A stretch of DNA of 64,000 bases from Stutzerimonas stutzeri. GTDB lineage: Bacteria; Pseudomonadota; Gammaproteobacteria; Pseudomonadales; Pseudomonadaceae. The notes under the pieces were generated by a model. The model did not search any database, had not been told where the DNA came from, and saw only the letters and a list, made by a program, of their open reading frames with translations. A program made the position numbers and the translations under genes. Below, in pieces: positions 18,254-27,686 of this stretch (positions within the stretch are counted from its first letter, which is position 1; each line of letters opens with the position of its first letter). The stretch lies in contig NZ_POUL01000009.1 of NCBI RefSeq assembly GCF_002890895.1, positions 1-64,000 of the forward strand. The letters run 5' to 3'.

Positions 18254-19399
18254 TTACTCGATCTCCTTGCGAACGATCTTGCCTCCCTCCACCACGGCCA
18301 TGGTCGTCGGCGTAATGAAGCCGCCGTTTTCGGTCATGCCCTGCACGGAGTAGAGGTTGAACTTCGGATCCATGCTCTTGAGCGCTTCACCCATCTTTGC
18401 CCTGACCTGCTGCGGCTCGGTACTGCCAGCCAGTTCCATGGCCTTGGCCAGTGCGTGGAAAGCCAGGTAGTTGTAGGCGGCTTCGGAGCCCGGCACTTTG
18501 CCATGCGCTTTTTTGTAACGCTCGACGAAGGCCTTCGCCTCCTCACCGTCGTATTCGGACAGCGGCACAACACCGATCGCGCCTTCCAGCAGTTCCAGCC
18601 CGCCCGTGACGGCGGCGATCTCATCCAGTTTGGCCTGGTCCATGACGATAAAGCCGCCTTGGAAGCCCATCTGACGCGCCTGCTGCATGACCAGCCCGGT
18701 GGGCTCCGAGGCGCCGCCAACAAACATCACATCCGGGTTCGACGCGATCACTCGGCTCACACCGGTATAGAAATCGGCCGATTTGTTGTAGTCCATGGGA
18801 TTGCTTTCGACGATCTCGCCGCCCTTCTGCTCCCAGGCTTTGGTGATCATGTCGGTCCAGATTTTTGCGTACTCGTGCGTCGCGCCGGCGATGCCGAGTT
18901 TCTTGCCGTTATGCTCGAGCGCGTAGTCAGAAAAGGCATCGACATAGCCGGTGAATTCCGGAGGGATACGCACGGTCAGCGGATTGCCCTGCTCAGTCAC
19001 CGACGGCACGCTGGTGTAGGCCATGATCAGGAAGTCATCGGCGACGTTGAAGTCCTGCAGCGCGAACACGCCGCCGGTATGGGGGACGAAAACCGCCGCT
19101 GCATTCGACTCCTTCACCAGCCGCTTGGCATTGGTGGCCGCCTGGCTCGGCGAGTACTTGTCATCGAGGCTGATGAGGTTGACCTTGTAGGTTTCGTCTC
19201 CAACCTTGATGCCGCCTGCCTCGTTGGTGTCCTCGACTGCCATGCGCAAGCCCGACAGGGTGTTCTCGCCATAGAGTGCAGCGCCGCCGCTGAGCGGGCC
19301 GGTAAAACCAATGTTGAGCGTCTGCTCGGCATATACACCGCTGGCCTGGGCTGCGGTCAGGGTGGCAATCGCCAGTCCAAGCGCTTTGAGCGTTTTCAT
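18254..19399 (-). CDS. HAAT-family ABC substrate-binding protein
   Basis: A 381-residue periplasmic binding protein of the branched-chain amino acid/amide (HAAT) class. The signal peptide is MKTLKALGLAIATLTAAQASGVYA, followed by EQTLNIGFTGPLSGGAALYGENTLSGLRMAVEDTN, the ligand-binding first lobe, and VPHTGGVFALQDF. The start at 19399 is decided by AAGGAG on the minus strand. It is last in a five-gene operon (permease, permease, ATPase, ATPase, binding protein). The ligand could be branched-chain amino acids, short amides or a urea derivative; the setting beside urt and ure suggests a nitrogen source, but that is inference. Confidence 0.9.
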   Translation of the reverse strand: MKTLKALGLAIATLTAAQASGVYAEQTLNIGFTGPLSGGAALYGENTLSGLRMAVEDTNEAGGIKVGDETYKVNLISLDDKYSPSQAATNAKRLVKESNAAAVFVPHTGGVFALQDFNVADDFLIMAYTSVPSVTEQGNPLTVRIPPEFTGYVDAFSDYALEHNGKKLGIAGATHEYAKIWTDMITKAWEQKGGEIVESNPMDYNKSADFYTGVSRVIASNPDVMFVGGASEPTGLVMQQARQMGFQGGFIVMDQAKLDEIAAVTGGLELLEGAIGVVPLSEYDGEEAKAFVERYKKAHGKVPGSEAAYNYLAFHALAKAMELAGSTEPQQVRAKMGEALKSMDPKFNLYSVQGMTENGGFITPTTMAVVEGGKIVRKEIE

Positions 19400-19423
19400 T
19401 GTTGTCTCCTTGGTCATGACTGA

Positions 19424-20131
19424 TCAGGCGCCGATGTAGGCTTTGCGCACGGCTTCGTTACCCAGCATGGCCTGCTGGTCACCTTCCATCACCAGGCTGC
19501 CGCCCTCGATGACGTAGGCGCGGTGGGCGATCTTCAATGCTGCGAAGGCATTCTGTTCGGCCAGCAGCACGCTGGTGCCGGACTTGTTGATGCGGGAAAT
19601 CACCTCGAACATCTGGTTGACCACCAGCGGCGCCAGCCCGAGCGAGGGCTCGTCGAGCATCAGCAGCCTTGGTCGGCTCATCAGCGCGCGCCCGATGGCG
19701 ACCATTTGCTGCTGACCACCGCTGAGCGAGCCGGCGGGCTGGTTGCGTTTGTCGTGAAGAATCGGGAACAGGTCCAACACCTCCTGCAGGTTGCGCTTGT
19801 TGCCCGCGCTGTCACGGCGGTGCAGGTAGGCGCCGAGCGCAAGGTTTTGCGCCACCGACATCTGCGGGAACAGCTTGCGCCCCTCCGGGCAATGCACCAC
19901 GCCGGCGGCGACCAATGCGGAAGGCTTGAGACCGTCGATGCGCTTGCCTTCCAGCGTGATGCTGCCGGCGGTCGGTTTGAGCAGCCCGCTGATGGTGTTG
20001 AACAAGGTGGTCTTGCCCGCGCCATTGGCGCCGAGCAGGACCACCAGCTCGCCGACGCCAACCGTCATTGAGACCTCGGTGAGCGCCTTGAAGCTGCCGT
20101 AGCAGACATCGACCCGATCAAGCTGCAGCAT
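19424..20131 (-). CDS. LivF-type ABC ATPase
   Basis: A 235-residue ATPase: Walker [15 protein letters not shown]-loop region [20 protein letters not shown], signature [17 protein letters not shown], Walker [14 protein letters not shown] and AEQNAFAAL. The ATG at 20131 is preferred because GGGGAG precedes it at good spacing; GTG at 20140 is the alternative. Either start lies close to or inside the end of the upstream LivG gene, so the genes are translationally coupled. Confidence 0.9.
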   Translation of the reverse strand: MLQLDRVDVCYGSFKALTEVSMTVGVGELVVLLGANGAGKTTLFNTISGLLKPTAGSITLEGKRIDGLKPSALVAAGVVHCPEGRKLFPQMSVAQNLALGAYLHRRDSAGNKRNLQEVLDLFPILHDKRNQPAGSLSGGQQQMVAIGRALMSRPRLLMLDEPSLGLAPLVVNQMFEVISRINKSGTSVLLAEQNAFAALKIAHRAYVIEGGSLVMEGDQQAMLGNEAVRKAYIGA

Positions 20132-20885
20132 CGTAGTCACTCCCCAGGTAGGCTTCGATGACGGCCGGGTTCGCCTTGATCTCGGCGGGCGTACCCTCGG
20201 CGATTTTCTCGCCGTAGTTGAGCACCATGATCTTGTCCGCCAGCCCCATGATCATGTCCATCTTGTGTTCGATCAGGCACACGGTCAGGCCGTGCTCGGC
20301 CATCTTGCGGATCAACAGCGTAAGGCCTTCGGTTTCCTCCGGGTTGACGCCCGCCGCCGGCTCATCGAGCAGCACCAGCTTCGGCTCGGTGGCTAGTGCC
20401 AGGGCGAAGGCCACGCGCTTGCGTTCTTCCTGAGAGATATCCAGCACCACCCGATTTTCCAGATGCGCCAGACCAACGAAGTCCAGCGCGGCGCGGGCCT
20501 TCTCGCGGCATTCGCGCTCCTCGCGCTGCAGACGTTTGGAGTTGATCAACACATCCCACAGGCCCGAATGGGTGCGCAAACGGTGGCCGACGATGAGGTT
20601 GTCGAGCACCGTGGCCTGCTCGAACAGATGCGTGGTCTGGAAGGTACGGCCGACACCGAGCCGGGCGACATGGTCGCAACGCATCCGCGACACGTCGTGC
20701 CCGTCAATGAGGATGCGTCCCGAGCTGGGCTTGTGTACGCCGGAAATCAGGTTGAAGAAGGTGCTCTTGCCGGCGCCGTTGGGGCCGATGATGGCGTTGA
20801 TCTTGCGCGCTTCGAACTCAATGCTGACATCGTGCACTGCCGCGAGGCCGCCGAACATCTTCGTTAGGTTTTCGACCTTAAGCAT
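20118..20885 (-). CDS. LivG-type ABC ATPase
   Basis: A 255-residue ATPase with Walker [37 protein letters not shown] (LivG signature with the long helical insert that follows), [17 protein letters not shown], Walker [16 protein letters not shown], switch [10 protein letters not shown], and the C-terminal AYLGSDYD typical of LivG. The signature motif reads ISQEERKR instead of LSGGQ-like, so ATP contacts may be carried mainly by the LivF partner. Confidence 0.9.
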   Translation of the reverse strand: MLKVENLTKMFGGLAAVHDVSIEFEARKINAIIGPNGAGKSTFFNLISGVHKPSSGRILIDGHDVSRMRCDHVARLGVGRTFQTTHLFEQATVLDNLIVGHRLRTHSGLWDVLINSKRLQREERECREKARAALDFVGLAHLENRVVLDISQEERKRVAFALALATEPKLVLLDEPAAGVNPEETEGLTLLIRKMAEHGLTVCLIEHKMDMIMGLADKIMVLNYGEKIAEGTPAEIKANPAVIEAYLGSDYDAAA

Positions 20886-21906
20886 TGTTGTTCACCTCGC
20901 TGCCTGGGGTGACTTTGCTAGTGGCTTTTGGGTCTTGAGCCCGCGCCGCTTCAGTGTCCTTGCGCAGTTTCCAGCCGAGGAAAGTACCGGTGACACCGCG
21001 CGGCATGAAGATCACCAGCACCACGATCAGCGGGCCGAAGATGATCATCCGGTAGTCCTCGAGGAACTGTAGCGACTGGGTGATCCAGACTACCCCGACA
21101 GTACCGACCAGCGGCCCGAACAGTGTGCCGAACCCGCCGACCAGCAGGTAGGTGATCATGTCGAAGGTATGGTTGGGGTTGGCTTCCTCCGGACCGATAA
21201 ACCGGATCATCGAGGCATAGAGCGCTCCGGCGATACCGGCGTAGGTAGTAGAGAGCACGAAGGCCAGCAGCTTGTTGCGCATCAGATCGATGCCCAGCGA
21301 TTGGGCCAGCGCATCGCCGTTGCGGATCGCCATAAAGGTACGCCCCAGCAGGGAGCGCGCCAGGCGACCCGCGAACCAGATCGCCAACAGCAGAAACAAC
21401 AGCGCCAGGTAGTAGAACGGCACCGTCTGGCTGAAGTCCACCAGCCCGAAGCCATCCGGCGCCGCGATGCCGCGAATGCCGATGGCGCCGTGGGTCAGCT
21501 CCTCCCACTTGTCGATCAACAGGTAGATGATGAAGCCGACGCACAGCGTGAAAATCGCGAAGAAGTGCTCCTTCAAGCGCAACGAGACGATGCCCACCAG
21601 CGCGCCAACAGCGGCCGAAACCAGCGCCGCCGCCACGAATGCCGGCCAGAAATTCCAGCCATGGTCAGCGGTGAGGATGGCCAGCGCATAGGCGCCGATG
21701 GCGAAGAAGCCGCCGTGGGCCAGGTTCAGTTGGCCGCAGTAGCCGGTGATGATGTTCAGGCCGTACACCGCAATGGCCCAAATAAAAGCGCTGGCCATCA
21801 CGTAGACCTGGTACTCGCTCTTGGCGAACAGAGGGAACGCAAGGGCCAAAGCCAGCAGGACCAGCTTGCAGCCGCGACCAGTCAGTAACGAGGCGAACCG
21901 ATGCAT
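20878..21906 (-). CDS. LivM-type ABC permease
   Basis: A 342-residue integral membrane protein with about ten helices and the LivM signature YGLNIITGYCGQLNLAHGGFFAIGAYALAIL near residues 50-80. The EAA-like loop is RNGDALAQSLGIDLMRNKLLAFVLS. It overlaps the LivG start by 8 bases and shares its own first base with the LivH stop region, so the operon is tightly packed, unlike the urt operon opposite. Confidence 0.9.
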   Translation of the reverse strand: MHRFASLLTGRGCKLVLLALALAFPLFAKSEYQVYVMASAFIWAIAVYGLNIITGYCGQLNLAHGGFFAIGAYALAILTADHGWNFWPAFVAAALVSAAVGALVGIVSLRLKEHFFAIFTLCVGFIIYLLIDKWEELTHGAIGIRGIAAPDGFGLVDFSQTVPFYYLALLFLLLAIWFAGRLARSLLGRTFMAIRNGDALAQSLGIDLMRNKLLAFVLSTTYAGIAGALYASMIRFIGPEEANPNHTFDMITYLLVGGFGTLFGPLVGTVGVVWITQSLQFLEDYRMIIFGPLIVVLVIFMPRGVTGTFLGWKLRKDTEAARAQDPKATSKVTPGSEVNNNA

Positions 21907-22769
21907 CAGTGAGCCCCCTTGGAGAACAGCCCGGTCGGGCGGAATGACAGGATCACCACCAGCAATGAGAAGGCGATGATGTCCTTGTAATCCGAAGACA
22001 GGTAGAAGCCGCCGAAGCTCTCGGCAAACCCGAGGATCATCGCCCCGATGATGGCGCCGGGAATGCTGCCCATGCCGCCGAGCACGATGATGACGAAGGC
22101 CTTCATGATCACCAGATGCCCCATCGCCGGGTACACCAGGTTGATCGGCGCATAGAGTGTGGCGGCAAAAGCGGCGAGCATGCCGGAGATGGCGAAGGTC
22201 AGCATCGCCACGCGGTTTGAGTCGATGCCGACGAGGAAGGCACCTTCACGGCTCTGCGCCATGGCGATGATGGTCGAGCCCAGCATCGTCTTGCGCAGGA
22301 ACAGGTGCAGCGCCAGCATCAGGGTAAAGGCGCCGACGATGATCAACAGGCGCTGCTCGGGAATGATCAGCCCGTCGAAATTGAGAATGCCAGCATAGGG
22401 CGAGGCCATGCGGCGGAAGTCCGACCCCCAGAACATCTGCACCACCGCTTCGAGAAACAGCAGGATGCCGATGGCCGCGATCTTGTCGTGAATCGGCGGG
22501 GCATTGCGCAGCGGGTGAAACACCAATCGCTCGCAGAGCACCGCCAGCGCGGCCACCACCAGACCCGACAGCAGCATGGCGATCCAATAGTGCAGGCCCA
22601 GATCGGTCATGAAAAAGAACGACGCGAAGGCCCCCACCATGTAGAGCGCGCCATGGGCGAAGTTGGGAATGTGCAGGATTCCGTAGACGAGCGTCAGACC
22701 AAGGGCGACAAGCCCGTAGATGCTGCCCAGGGTCAAGCCGTTGAGCACTTGCTGGAACAATAGATTCAA
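21906..22769 (-). CDS. LivH-type ABC permease
   Basis: A 287-residue permease: MNLLFQQVLNGLTLGSIYGLVALGLTLVYGILHIPNFAHGALYM is the family N-terminal signature, and GIDSNRVAMLTFAISGMLAAFAATLYAP is the coupling loop. It is first in the minus-strand operon. Its promoter should lie in the 486-base gap shared with ureD; I see no sigma-54 element in its direction. Confidence 0.9.
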   Translation of the reverse strand: MNLLFQQVLNGLTLGSIYGLVALGLTLVYGILHIPNFAHGALYMVGAFASFFFMTDLGLHYWIAMLLSGLVVAALAVLCERLVFHPLRNAPPIHDKIAAIGILLFLEAVVQMFWGSDFRRMASPYAGILNFDGLIIPEQRLLIIVGAFTLMLALHLFLRKTMLGSTIIAMAQSREGAFLVGIDSNRVAMLTFAISGMLAAFAATLYAPINLVYPAMGHLVIMKAFVIIVLGGMGSIPGAIIGAMILGFAESFGGFYLSSDYKDIIAFSLLVVILSFRPTGLFSKGAH

Positions 22770-23060
22770 TGCGGCGTCTCCGTGGATCTTGTTTTTATGG
22801 GTGCCACCGAGCGATTACCGTGTGCCGCGAGACAAGCGGGTCGAACGCTCGACCGCCGCTGGGCATCGGAACTGCGCCTGACTGACATTGGCACTCGCTT
22901 GCACCCTCGTCAAACGAGCCGCTTGGAAGAGATAAAGGCCCATAAAGCAGCGTGATGCTGGCAACAATCTGTTTCAGCGACTCTCCAGCCTGTGCAGAGC
23001 GAGCCTTAATGCATAACGGGTCAAATCAAGCGGAACGCGCCATTAAAACGCTGGGTCATT

Positions 23061-23077
23061 CGCACCAAATTGGTTCG
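23061..23077. promoter_or_regulatory. NtrC-like site 1 upstream of ureD
   Basis: CGCACC-AAATT-GGTTCG matches 9 of 12 bases of the NtrC dyad. It lies about 145 bp upstream of the sigma-54 promoter of ureD, inside the livH-ureD gap, and could also affect the divergent ABC operon. Confidence 0.5.
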
Positions 23078-23100
23078 CTATGGATGTTGTGGCTTTACGA

Positions 23101-23117
23101 TGCACCAATCGGGGGCG
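23101..23117. promoter_or_regulatory. NtrC-like site 2 upstream of ureD
   Basis: TGCACC-AATCG-GGGGCG matches 10 of 12 NtrC consensus bases. It sits 40 bp after site 1 (close to four helical turns) and about 105 bp upstream of the -24 element. Confidence 0.55.
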
Positions 23118-23205
23118 TCAGCGGCCGATGACCGATCCGCATGGACCGGTTCATTTATCGCCTTACCACCCCGCGAGCCCGTCCAGCGCACCGCCATGGC
23201 GCGGG

Positions 23206-23221
23206 AGGCATGACAATTGCT
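23206..23221 (+). promoter_or_regulatory. Sigma-54 promoter of ureD
   Basis: AGGCATG-ACAA-TTGCT: the -24 box matches 5 of 7 bases and the -12 box is perfect, with the GG-to-GC offset of exactly 12. Transcription would start near 23232, about 24 bases before the ureD ATG. Confidence 0.65.
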
Positions 23222-23255
23222 CGACGTCAGTCATCAATATGCTGACTTCCGGCTC

Positions 23256-24089
23256 ATGACTGCCCTTACCCCCTTGTTCACGCCTCATTGGAATGCCGAA
23301 CTCGAACTGGCCTATGCCCGCTTCGACGGATCGACACGACCGGTGTTGCGCCGCCACAGCGGGCCGCTGAGAGTGCAGAAGCACCTCTATCCCGAAGGGC
23401 CGGAAGTCTGTCAGCACATCATCGTGCACCCGCCGGGCGGGATTGCAGGCGGCGACCGACTGGACATCAGCGCCTCGGTCGGCAACGGCGCCTGGGCACA
23501 GCTGACCAGCCCTGGCGCGGCGAAGTGGTACCGCGCTGGCGGCCCGGCATTCCAGAACGTGCAATTGCGCGTCGAGGCCGGCGCGACGCTGGAATGGCTG
23601 CCGCAGGAAACCATCGTCTATTCGGCAGCACAGGCCGAGCTCATCACGACCATCGAACTGGAGAGCAACGCTCGGCTGTTCTATTGGGACATCATTGCGC
23701 TGGGCCGACCAGCCAGTGGCGAGCGCTTCGATGCGGGCCACTTTCAGGCACAGCTGAACATCCGCCGCGACGGTGACCTGCTCTGGCACGAACGCCAGCG
23801 TGTGGTGGGCAACGATGGCCTGCTGGATTCGCCAATCGGCCTCGATGGTCAGCCGGTGTTTGCGACCATGATCGTCAGCGGCGAGATCGATGCCGATCTG
23901 ATGGAGCGCTGCCGTGAATTGCCCGGCCGCGTGCGCGGCGACCTCACGCAATTGCCCGGCTTGGTAGTAGCACGCTGCCTCTGCGACGAAGCGCTGCATG
24001 CGCGCGCCTGGTTGATCGATTTATGGCGACTATTGCGCCCCGAACTGCTGGGCCGCGAGGCGGTAGCGCCACGAATCTGGAGTACGTGA
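23256..24089 (+). CDS. ureD: Urease accessory protein UreD
   Basis: A 277-residue UreD, the scaffold that binds apo-urease and UreF/UreG during nickel insertion. It shows [23 protein letters not shown], the conserved [16 protein letters not shown] and [12 protein letters not shown], and [10 protein letters not shown]. The start at 23256 is chosen over TTG at 23217 because that TTG is the -12 element of the predicted sigma-54 promoter and would lie upstream of the RNA start. No strong Shine-Dalgarno is seen. First gene of the ureD-ureA-GNAT-ureB-ureC run. Confidence 0.93.
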   Translation: MTALTPLFTPHWNAELELAYARFDGSTRPVLRRHSGPLRVQKHLYPEGPEVCQHIIVHPPGGIAGGDRLDISASVGNGAWAQLTSPGAAKWYRAGGPAFQNVQLRVEAGATLEWLPQETIVYSAAQAELITTIELESNARLFYWDIIALGRPASGERFDAGHFQAQLNIRRDGDLLWHERQRVVGNDGLLDSPIGLDGQPVFATMIVSGEIDADLMERCRELPGRVRGDLTQLPGLVVARCLCDEALHARAWLIDLWRLLRPELLGREAVAPRIWST

Positions 24090-24187
24090 ATGAGCGGTGG
24101 GCAAGGCCGCGCCGTTGTCCACCCTACCCCGGCGCGCCTGCGTGCACGCTGCCCTGAATAACGCTGCGTGGTCTGCCGCCACGAGCC

Positions 24188-24213
24188 GGTGGATGTGAAC
24201 AGTGACATCCACC
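24188..24213. repeat. GGTGGA hairpin repeat, copy 7 (ureD-ureA gap)
   Basis: GGTGGATGT pairs with ACATCCACC over an 8-base interior. A lone half element (TTGTCCACCCTACC) lies at 24115-24128 in the same 141-base gap. The hairpin ends 18 bases before the ureA ATG. Confidence 0.75.
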
Positions 24214-24230
24214 CCACGACTGGAGCTGTT

Positions 24231-24533
24231 ATGGATTTGTCGCCAAGAGAAAAAGACAAGATGCTGATCTTCACCGCCGGGCTGGTGGCTGAGCGCCGTC
24301 TCGCCCGCGGGTTGAAGCTCAACTACCCGGAAGCCATGGCCTACATCTCCGCCGCCCTGCTAGAAGGCGCCCGCGACGGCCAGACGGTCGCCGAGCTGAT
24401 GCACTTCGGCACCACCCTGCTAAGCCGCGAGCAGGTGATGGAAGGCGTGCCGGAAATGATTCCGGAGATCCAGGTCGAAGCGACCTTTCCGGACGGCACC
24501 AAGCTGGTCACGGTGCACCAACCTATTCCCTGA
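24231..24533 (+). CDS. ureA: Urease gamma subunit UreA
   Basis: A 100-residue gamma subunit, the standard length. It begins [35 protein letters not shown], with [20 protein letters not shown] and the C-terminal [17 protein letters not shown]. Urease hydrolyses urea to ammonia and carbamate in the cytoplasm; UreA, B and C form the (abc)3 trimer. The start at 24231 fits family length and follows GGAG; the frame upstream to 24168 only reads through the hairpin repeat. Confidence 0.97.
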   Translation: MDLSPREKDKMLIFTAGLVAERRLARGLKLNYPEAMAYISAALLEGARDGQTVAELMHFGTTLLSREQVMEGVPEMIPEIQVEATFPDGTKLVTVHQPIP

Positions 24534-24588
24534 AACGCGGGTCAATGTCTACTGCAGCCGAATTGAACCGTTACCGAAGGAACTCAAC

Positions 24589-25098
24589 GTGCAGATACGT
24601 GACGCCCTGGATACCGACCTCGCAGGCATCCTAGAGATCTACAACGACGCGGTGCAGAACAGCACGGCGATCTGGAACGACAAGGTCGTCGACCTCGACA
24701 ACCGCCGCGCCTGGCTGGCCGAGCGCCACGAACAGGGCTACCCGGTGCTGGTCGCGATTGACGATCAAGGACAGGTGGCTGGCTATGCCTCCTTCGGCCC
24801 CTGGCGCCCGCACGACGGTTTCCGCCACACCGTGGAGAATTCCGTCTACGTGCGCCCCGGCCAACGCGGTGGCGGCGTGGGCCGCAGCCTGATGCAGGCG
24901 CTGATCAAGCGCGCCCGCGAGATGCACAAGCACGTGATGATCGCGGCCATCGAGAGCGAGAACCGCGCGTCCATCCACATGCATCAGCAGCTTGGCTTCA
25001 TCCACGCGGCCCAGATGCGCCAGGTAGGCTGCAAGTTCGGCCGCTGGCTGGACCTGACCATGATGCAACTGACCCTGAACAGGACGTCCCAGCCATGA
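24589..25098 (+). CDS. GNAT acetyltransferase, phosphinothricin/methionine sulfone type
   Basis: A 169-residue GNAT of the PAT family, which acetylates phosphinothricin, methionine sulfoximine or sulfone and similar glutamine-synthetase inhibitors. It shows [56 protein letters not shown] (acetyl-CoA loop), and [21 protein letters not shown]. The start is GTG with AAGGA upstream. It lies inside the urease operon between ureA and ureB, overlapping the ureB ATG by ATGA, an arrangement also known in P. aeruginosa. Confidence 0.9.
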   Translation: MQIRDALDTDLAGILEIYNDAVQNSTAIWNDKVVDLDNRRAWLAERHEQGYPVLVAIDDQGQVAGYASFGPWRPHDGFRHTVENSVYVRPGQRGGGVGRSLMQALIKRAREMHKHVMIAAIESENRASIHMHQQLGFIHAAQMRQVGCKFGRWLDLTMMQLTLNRTSQP

Positions 25099-25400
25099 TC
25101 CCCGGCGAATACCAGATTCAGAACGGCGAGATCGAGCTCAACGCCGGTCGCCGCACCTTGACGCTCAACGTGGCCAACAGTGGCGACCGGCCGATTCAGG
25201 TCGGCTCGCACTACCACTTTTTCGAAACCAACGATGCGCTGGCGTTCGACCGCGCCGCAGCCCGCGGCATGCGTCTAAACATTCCTGCCGGCACCGCGGT
25301 GCGCTTCGAGCCGGGCCAGAGCCGCGAGGTGGAGCTGGTCGAGCTGGCCGGTGATCGGCGGGTGTTTGGCTTTGCCGGGCGGGTGATGGGCGCGCTCTGA
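25095..25400 (+). CDS. ureB: Urease beta subunit UreB
   Basis: A 101-residue beta subunit: [68 protein letters not shown], all strongly conserved in UreB. Its ATG overlaps the stop of the GNAT gene, so translation is coupled to it. A 116-base repeat-filled gap separates it from ureC. Confidence 0.97.
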   Translation: MIPGEYQIQNGEIELNAGRRTLTLNVANSGDRPIQVGSHYHFFETNDALAFDRAAARGMRLNIPAGTAVRFEPGQSREVELVELAGDRRVFGFAGRVMGAL

Positions 25401-25430
25401 TTACAGATTCGCAGGGTGGATGGCCACCCC

Positions 25431-25456
25431 GTGGAAAACGCCGAAGGCTTTTCCAC
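25431..25456. repeat. GTGGA hairpin repeat, copy 8 (ureB-ureC gap)
   Basis: GTGGAAAA pairs with TTTTCCAC, with the inner GCC/GGC stem and unpaired C seen in copies 5 and 6. The changed AAAA/TTTT arm is compensated on both sides. A compact GGGTGG/CCACCC element lies next to it at 25414-25429. Confidence 0.75.
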
Positions 25457-25469
25457 CGCCCAGATTGCT

Positions 25470-25500
25470 GGTGGACAAGCTTCGCGTTGTCCACCCTACG
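25470..25500. repeat. GGTGGA hairpin repeat, copy 9 (ureB-ureC gap)
   Basis: GGTGGACAA pairs with TTGTCCACC, with GC/GC inside and the conserved CTACG flank. It ends 16 bases before the ureC ATG. Confidence 0.8.
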
Positions 25501-25516
25501 GACAGGATGAGATTCA

Positions 25517-27217
25517 ATGAAGATTTCCCGCCAAGCCTACGCCGACATGTTCGGCCCCACCGTTGGCGACAAGGTGCGCCTGGCCGACACCGACCTGTGG
25601 ATCGAGGTCGAGAAGGATTTCACCACCTACGGCGAAGAGGTGAAGTTCGGCGGCGGCAAGGTGATCCGTGACGGCATGGGACAGGGCCAGCTGTGCGCTG
25701 CGGATGTCGTCGATACGCTGATCACCAACGCGCTCATCCTCGACCACTGGGGCATCGTCAAGGCGGATGTGGGCTTGAAGGACGGCCGTATCGCCGCCAT
25801 CGGCAAGGCGGGTAACCCGGACATTCAGCCGGACGTGACCATCGCCATCGGCGCCGCGACGGAAGTTATCGCCGGCGAAGGCATGATCCTCACCGCAGGC
25901 GGCATCGACTCGCATATCCACTTCATCTGCCCGCAGCAGATCGAAGAAGCATTGATGAGCGGCGTCACCACCATGATCGGCGGTGGCACCGGCCCGGCGA
26001 CCGGCACCAATGCCACCACGGTCACGCCCGGCCCCTGGCACATGGCGATGATGCTCAAGGCCGCTGACGCCTTCCCGATGAACATTGGCTTCACCGGCAA
26101 GGGAAATGCGTCGCTGCCTGAGCCCCTGATCGAGCAGGTCAAGGCCGGCGCTATCGGCTTGAAACTGCACGAAGACTGGGGCACCACGCCGGCGGCCATC
26201 GACAACTGCCTGAACGTGGCGGACCAATACGATGTGCAGGTGGCTATCCACACCGACACGCTGAACGAATCCGGCTTTGTCGAGACGACTCTGGGCGCGT
26301 TCAAGGGCCGCACCATCCACACCTACCACACCGAGGGCGCCGGTGGCGGTCATGCGCCGGACATCATCAAGGCCTGCGGCTTGCCCAACGTACTGCCCAG
26401 CTCGACCAACCCGACCCGGCCGTTCACCAAGAACACCATCGATGAGCACCTGGACATGCTCATGGTCTGCCACCACCTGGACCCGAGCATCGCCGAAGAC
26501 GTGGCCTTTGCCGAATCCCGCATTCGCCGCGAGACCATCGCCGCCGAAGACATCCTCCACGACTTGGGTGCGTTCAGCATGATCAGCTCCGACAGTCAGG
26601 CCATGGGCCGCGTCGGCGAGGTGATCACCCGCACCTGGCAGACCGCCGACAAGATGAAAAAGCAGCGCGGCGCCCTGCCGGGCGACGGCGCGAGCAACGA
26701 CAACTTCCGCGCCAAGCGCTACATCGCCAAGTACACCATCAACCCGGCGATCACCCATGGCGTCAGCCATGAAGTGGGTTCCATCGAAGTGGGCAAGTGG
26801 GCCGATCTGGTGCTGTGGCGCCCGGCCTTCTTTGGCGTCAAGCCGACGCTGATCCTCAAGGGCGGCGCCATCGCCGCGAGCCTGATGGGCGACGCCAACG
26901 CCTCGATTCCGACCCCGCAGCCGGTGCACTACCGTCCCATGTTCGCCAGCTACGGCGGCTCGCTGCATGCCTCGAGTTTCACCTTTATCAGCCAGGCTGC
27001 GTTCGAGGCCGGCGTGCCAGAGCAGTTGGGGCTGAAGAAGAAGATCGGGGTGGTGAAAGGCTGCCGCTCGGTGCAGAAGAAAGACCTGATCCACAATGAC
27101 TACACACCGGACATCCAGGTCGACCCGCAGAACTACCAGGTTCGCGCCGACGGCCAGCTGCTCTGGTGCGAACCGGCCGAAGTACTGCCAATGGCGCAGC
27201 GGTACTTTCTGTTCTGA
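25517..27217 (+). CDS. ureC: Urease alpha (catalytic) subunit UreC
   Basis: A 566-residue catalytic subunit, standard length. The two-nickel site residues are all present: the His pair in [14 protein letters not shown], the lysine to be carbamylated in [34 protein letters not shown], the mobile-flap MVCHHLDP, and the [12 protein letters not shown] Asp ligand. No missing residue was noticed, so the enzyme should be active. It follows ureB by 116 bases of repeats. The maturation genes ureEFG lie 11 kb away instead of directly downstream. Confidence 0.98.
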   Translation: MKISRQAYADMFGPTVGDKVRLADTDLWIEVEKDFTTYGEEVKFGGGKVIRDGMGQGQLCAADVVDTLITNALILDHWGIVKADVGLKDGRIAAIGKAGNPDIQPDVTIAIGAATEVIAGEGMILTAGGIDSHIHFICPQQIEEALMSGVTTMIGGGTGPATGTNATTVTPGPWHMAMMLKAADAFPMNIGFTGKGNASLPEPLIEQVKAGAIGLKLHEDWGTTPAAIDNCLNVADQYDVQVAIHTDTLNESGFVETTLGAFKGRTIHTYHTEGAGGGHAPDIIKACGLPNVLPSSTNPTRPFTKNTIDEHLDMLMVCHHLDPSIAEDVAFAESRIRRETIAAEDILHDLGAFSMISSDSQAMGRVGEVITRTWQTADKMKKQRGALPGDGASNDNFRAKRYIAKYTINPAITHGVSHEVGSIEVGKWADLVLWRPAFFGVKPTLILKGGAIAASLMGDANASIPTPQPVHYRPMFASYGGSLHASSFTFISQAAFEAGVPEQLGLKKKIGVVKGCRSVQKKDLIHNDYTPDIQVDPQNYQVRADGQLLWCEPAEVLPMAQRYFLF

Positions 27218-27686
27218 CCGCGTTGGTAACCCGGCGCGACTTAGTCACCCCGCCGCATGTGCGGGGTCGATATCCTCCGCTGTACCGGATTGAAGCCGAG
27301 CGCCACCCCGCCATCCTTGATAAAAAAAACTGCGCGATTCGAGCTCCGCTGATCGGAGCCTGAACCTCCCCGAGTCGATTCAAACGCCCCCTCAAAAAAG
27401 CGAAAGAATATTCAGGCCAGCTGCTTGCGACTTGCTCTGCCTGTTGATTGATGCACGAATTTCAACCGTACGGTTGATTAGGCAAACAAGGCAGTGAACT
27501 ACCTTCTCGACTACCCAAGCGCAACACCCGCCCCAAGGACGCAAGGATGCGAAGCGCCGCCGGCTACCAAGGCTCAAGGTAGGCATTGCTGGCAACGCTT
27601 CAGGAAACGTTGTGCGCTGCGGGTAACCGCGTCGGCCAAAAACAACAACAGGCTGCGCGACCGATAAATCCAGGGAGAAACAACCA
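27218..27686. other. Gene-free gap between ureC and the curlin-repeat gene
   Basis: No plausible gene. A short stem ACCCCGC/GCGGGGT at about 27247-27267 could mark the end of the ureC transcript but lacks a T-run. The DNA is visibly more A+T-rich around 27400-27490 than neighbouring genes. No sigma-54 or REP-like element was found. Confidence 0.4.

Noticed and set aside
22889-22903. A TGGCAC...TTGCA sequence resembling a sigma-54 promoter upstream of ureD
   Set aside because: The GG-to-GC offset is 11 instead of 12, and sigma-54 does not tolerate spacing changes well. A correctly spaced candidate lies nearer to ureD at 23206.
23217-23255. N-terminal extension of UreD from a TTG codon at 23217
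   Set aside because: The TTG coincides with the -12 box of the predicted promoter, the ATG at 23256 gives the usual UreD start and length, and no ribosome site serves the TTG.
25514-27094. Long antisense frame of 526 codons opposite ureC
   Set aside because: Composition-driven shadow of a strongly conserved G+C-rich gene; no family features and no ribosome binding site.
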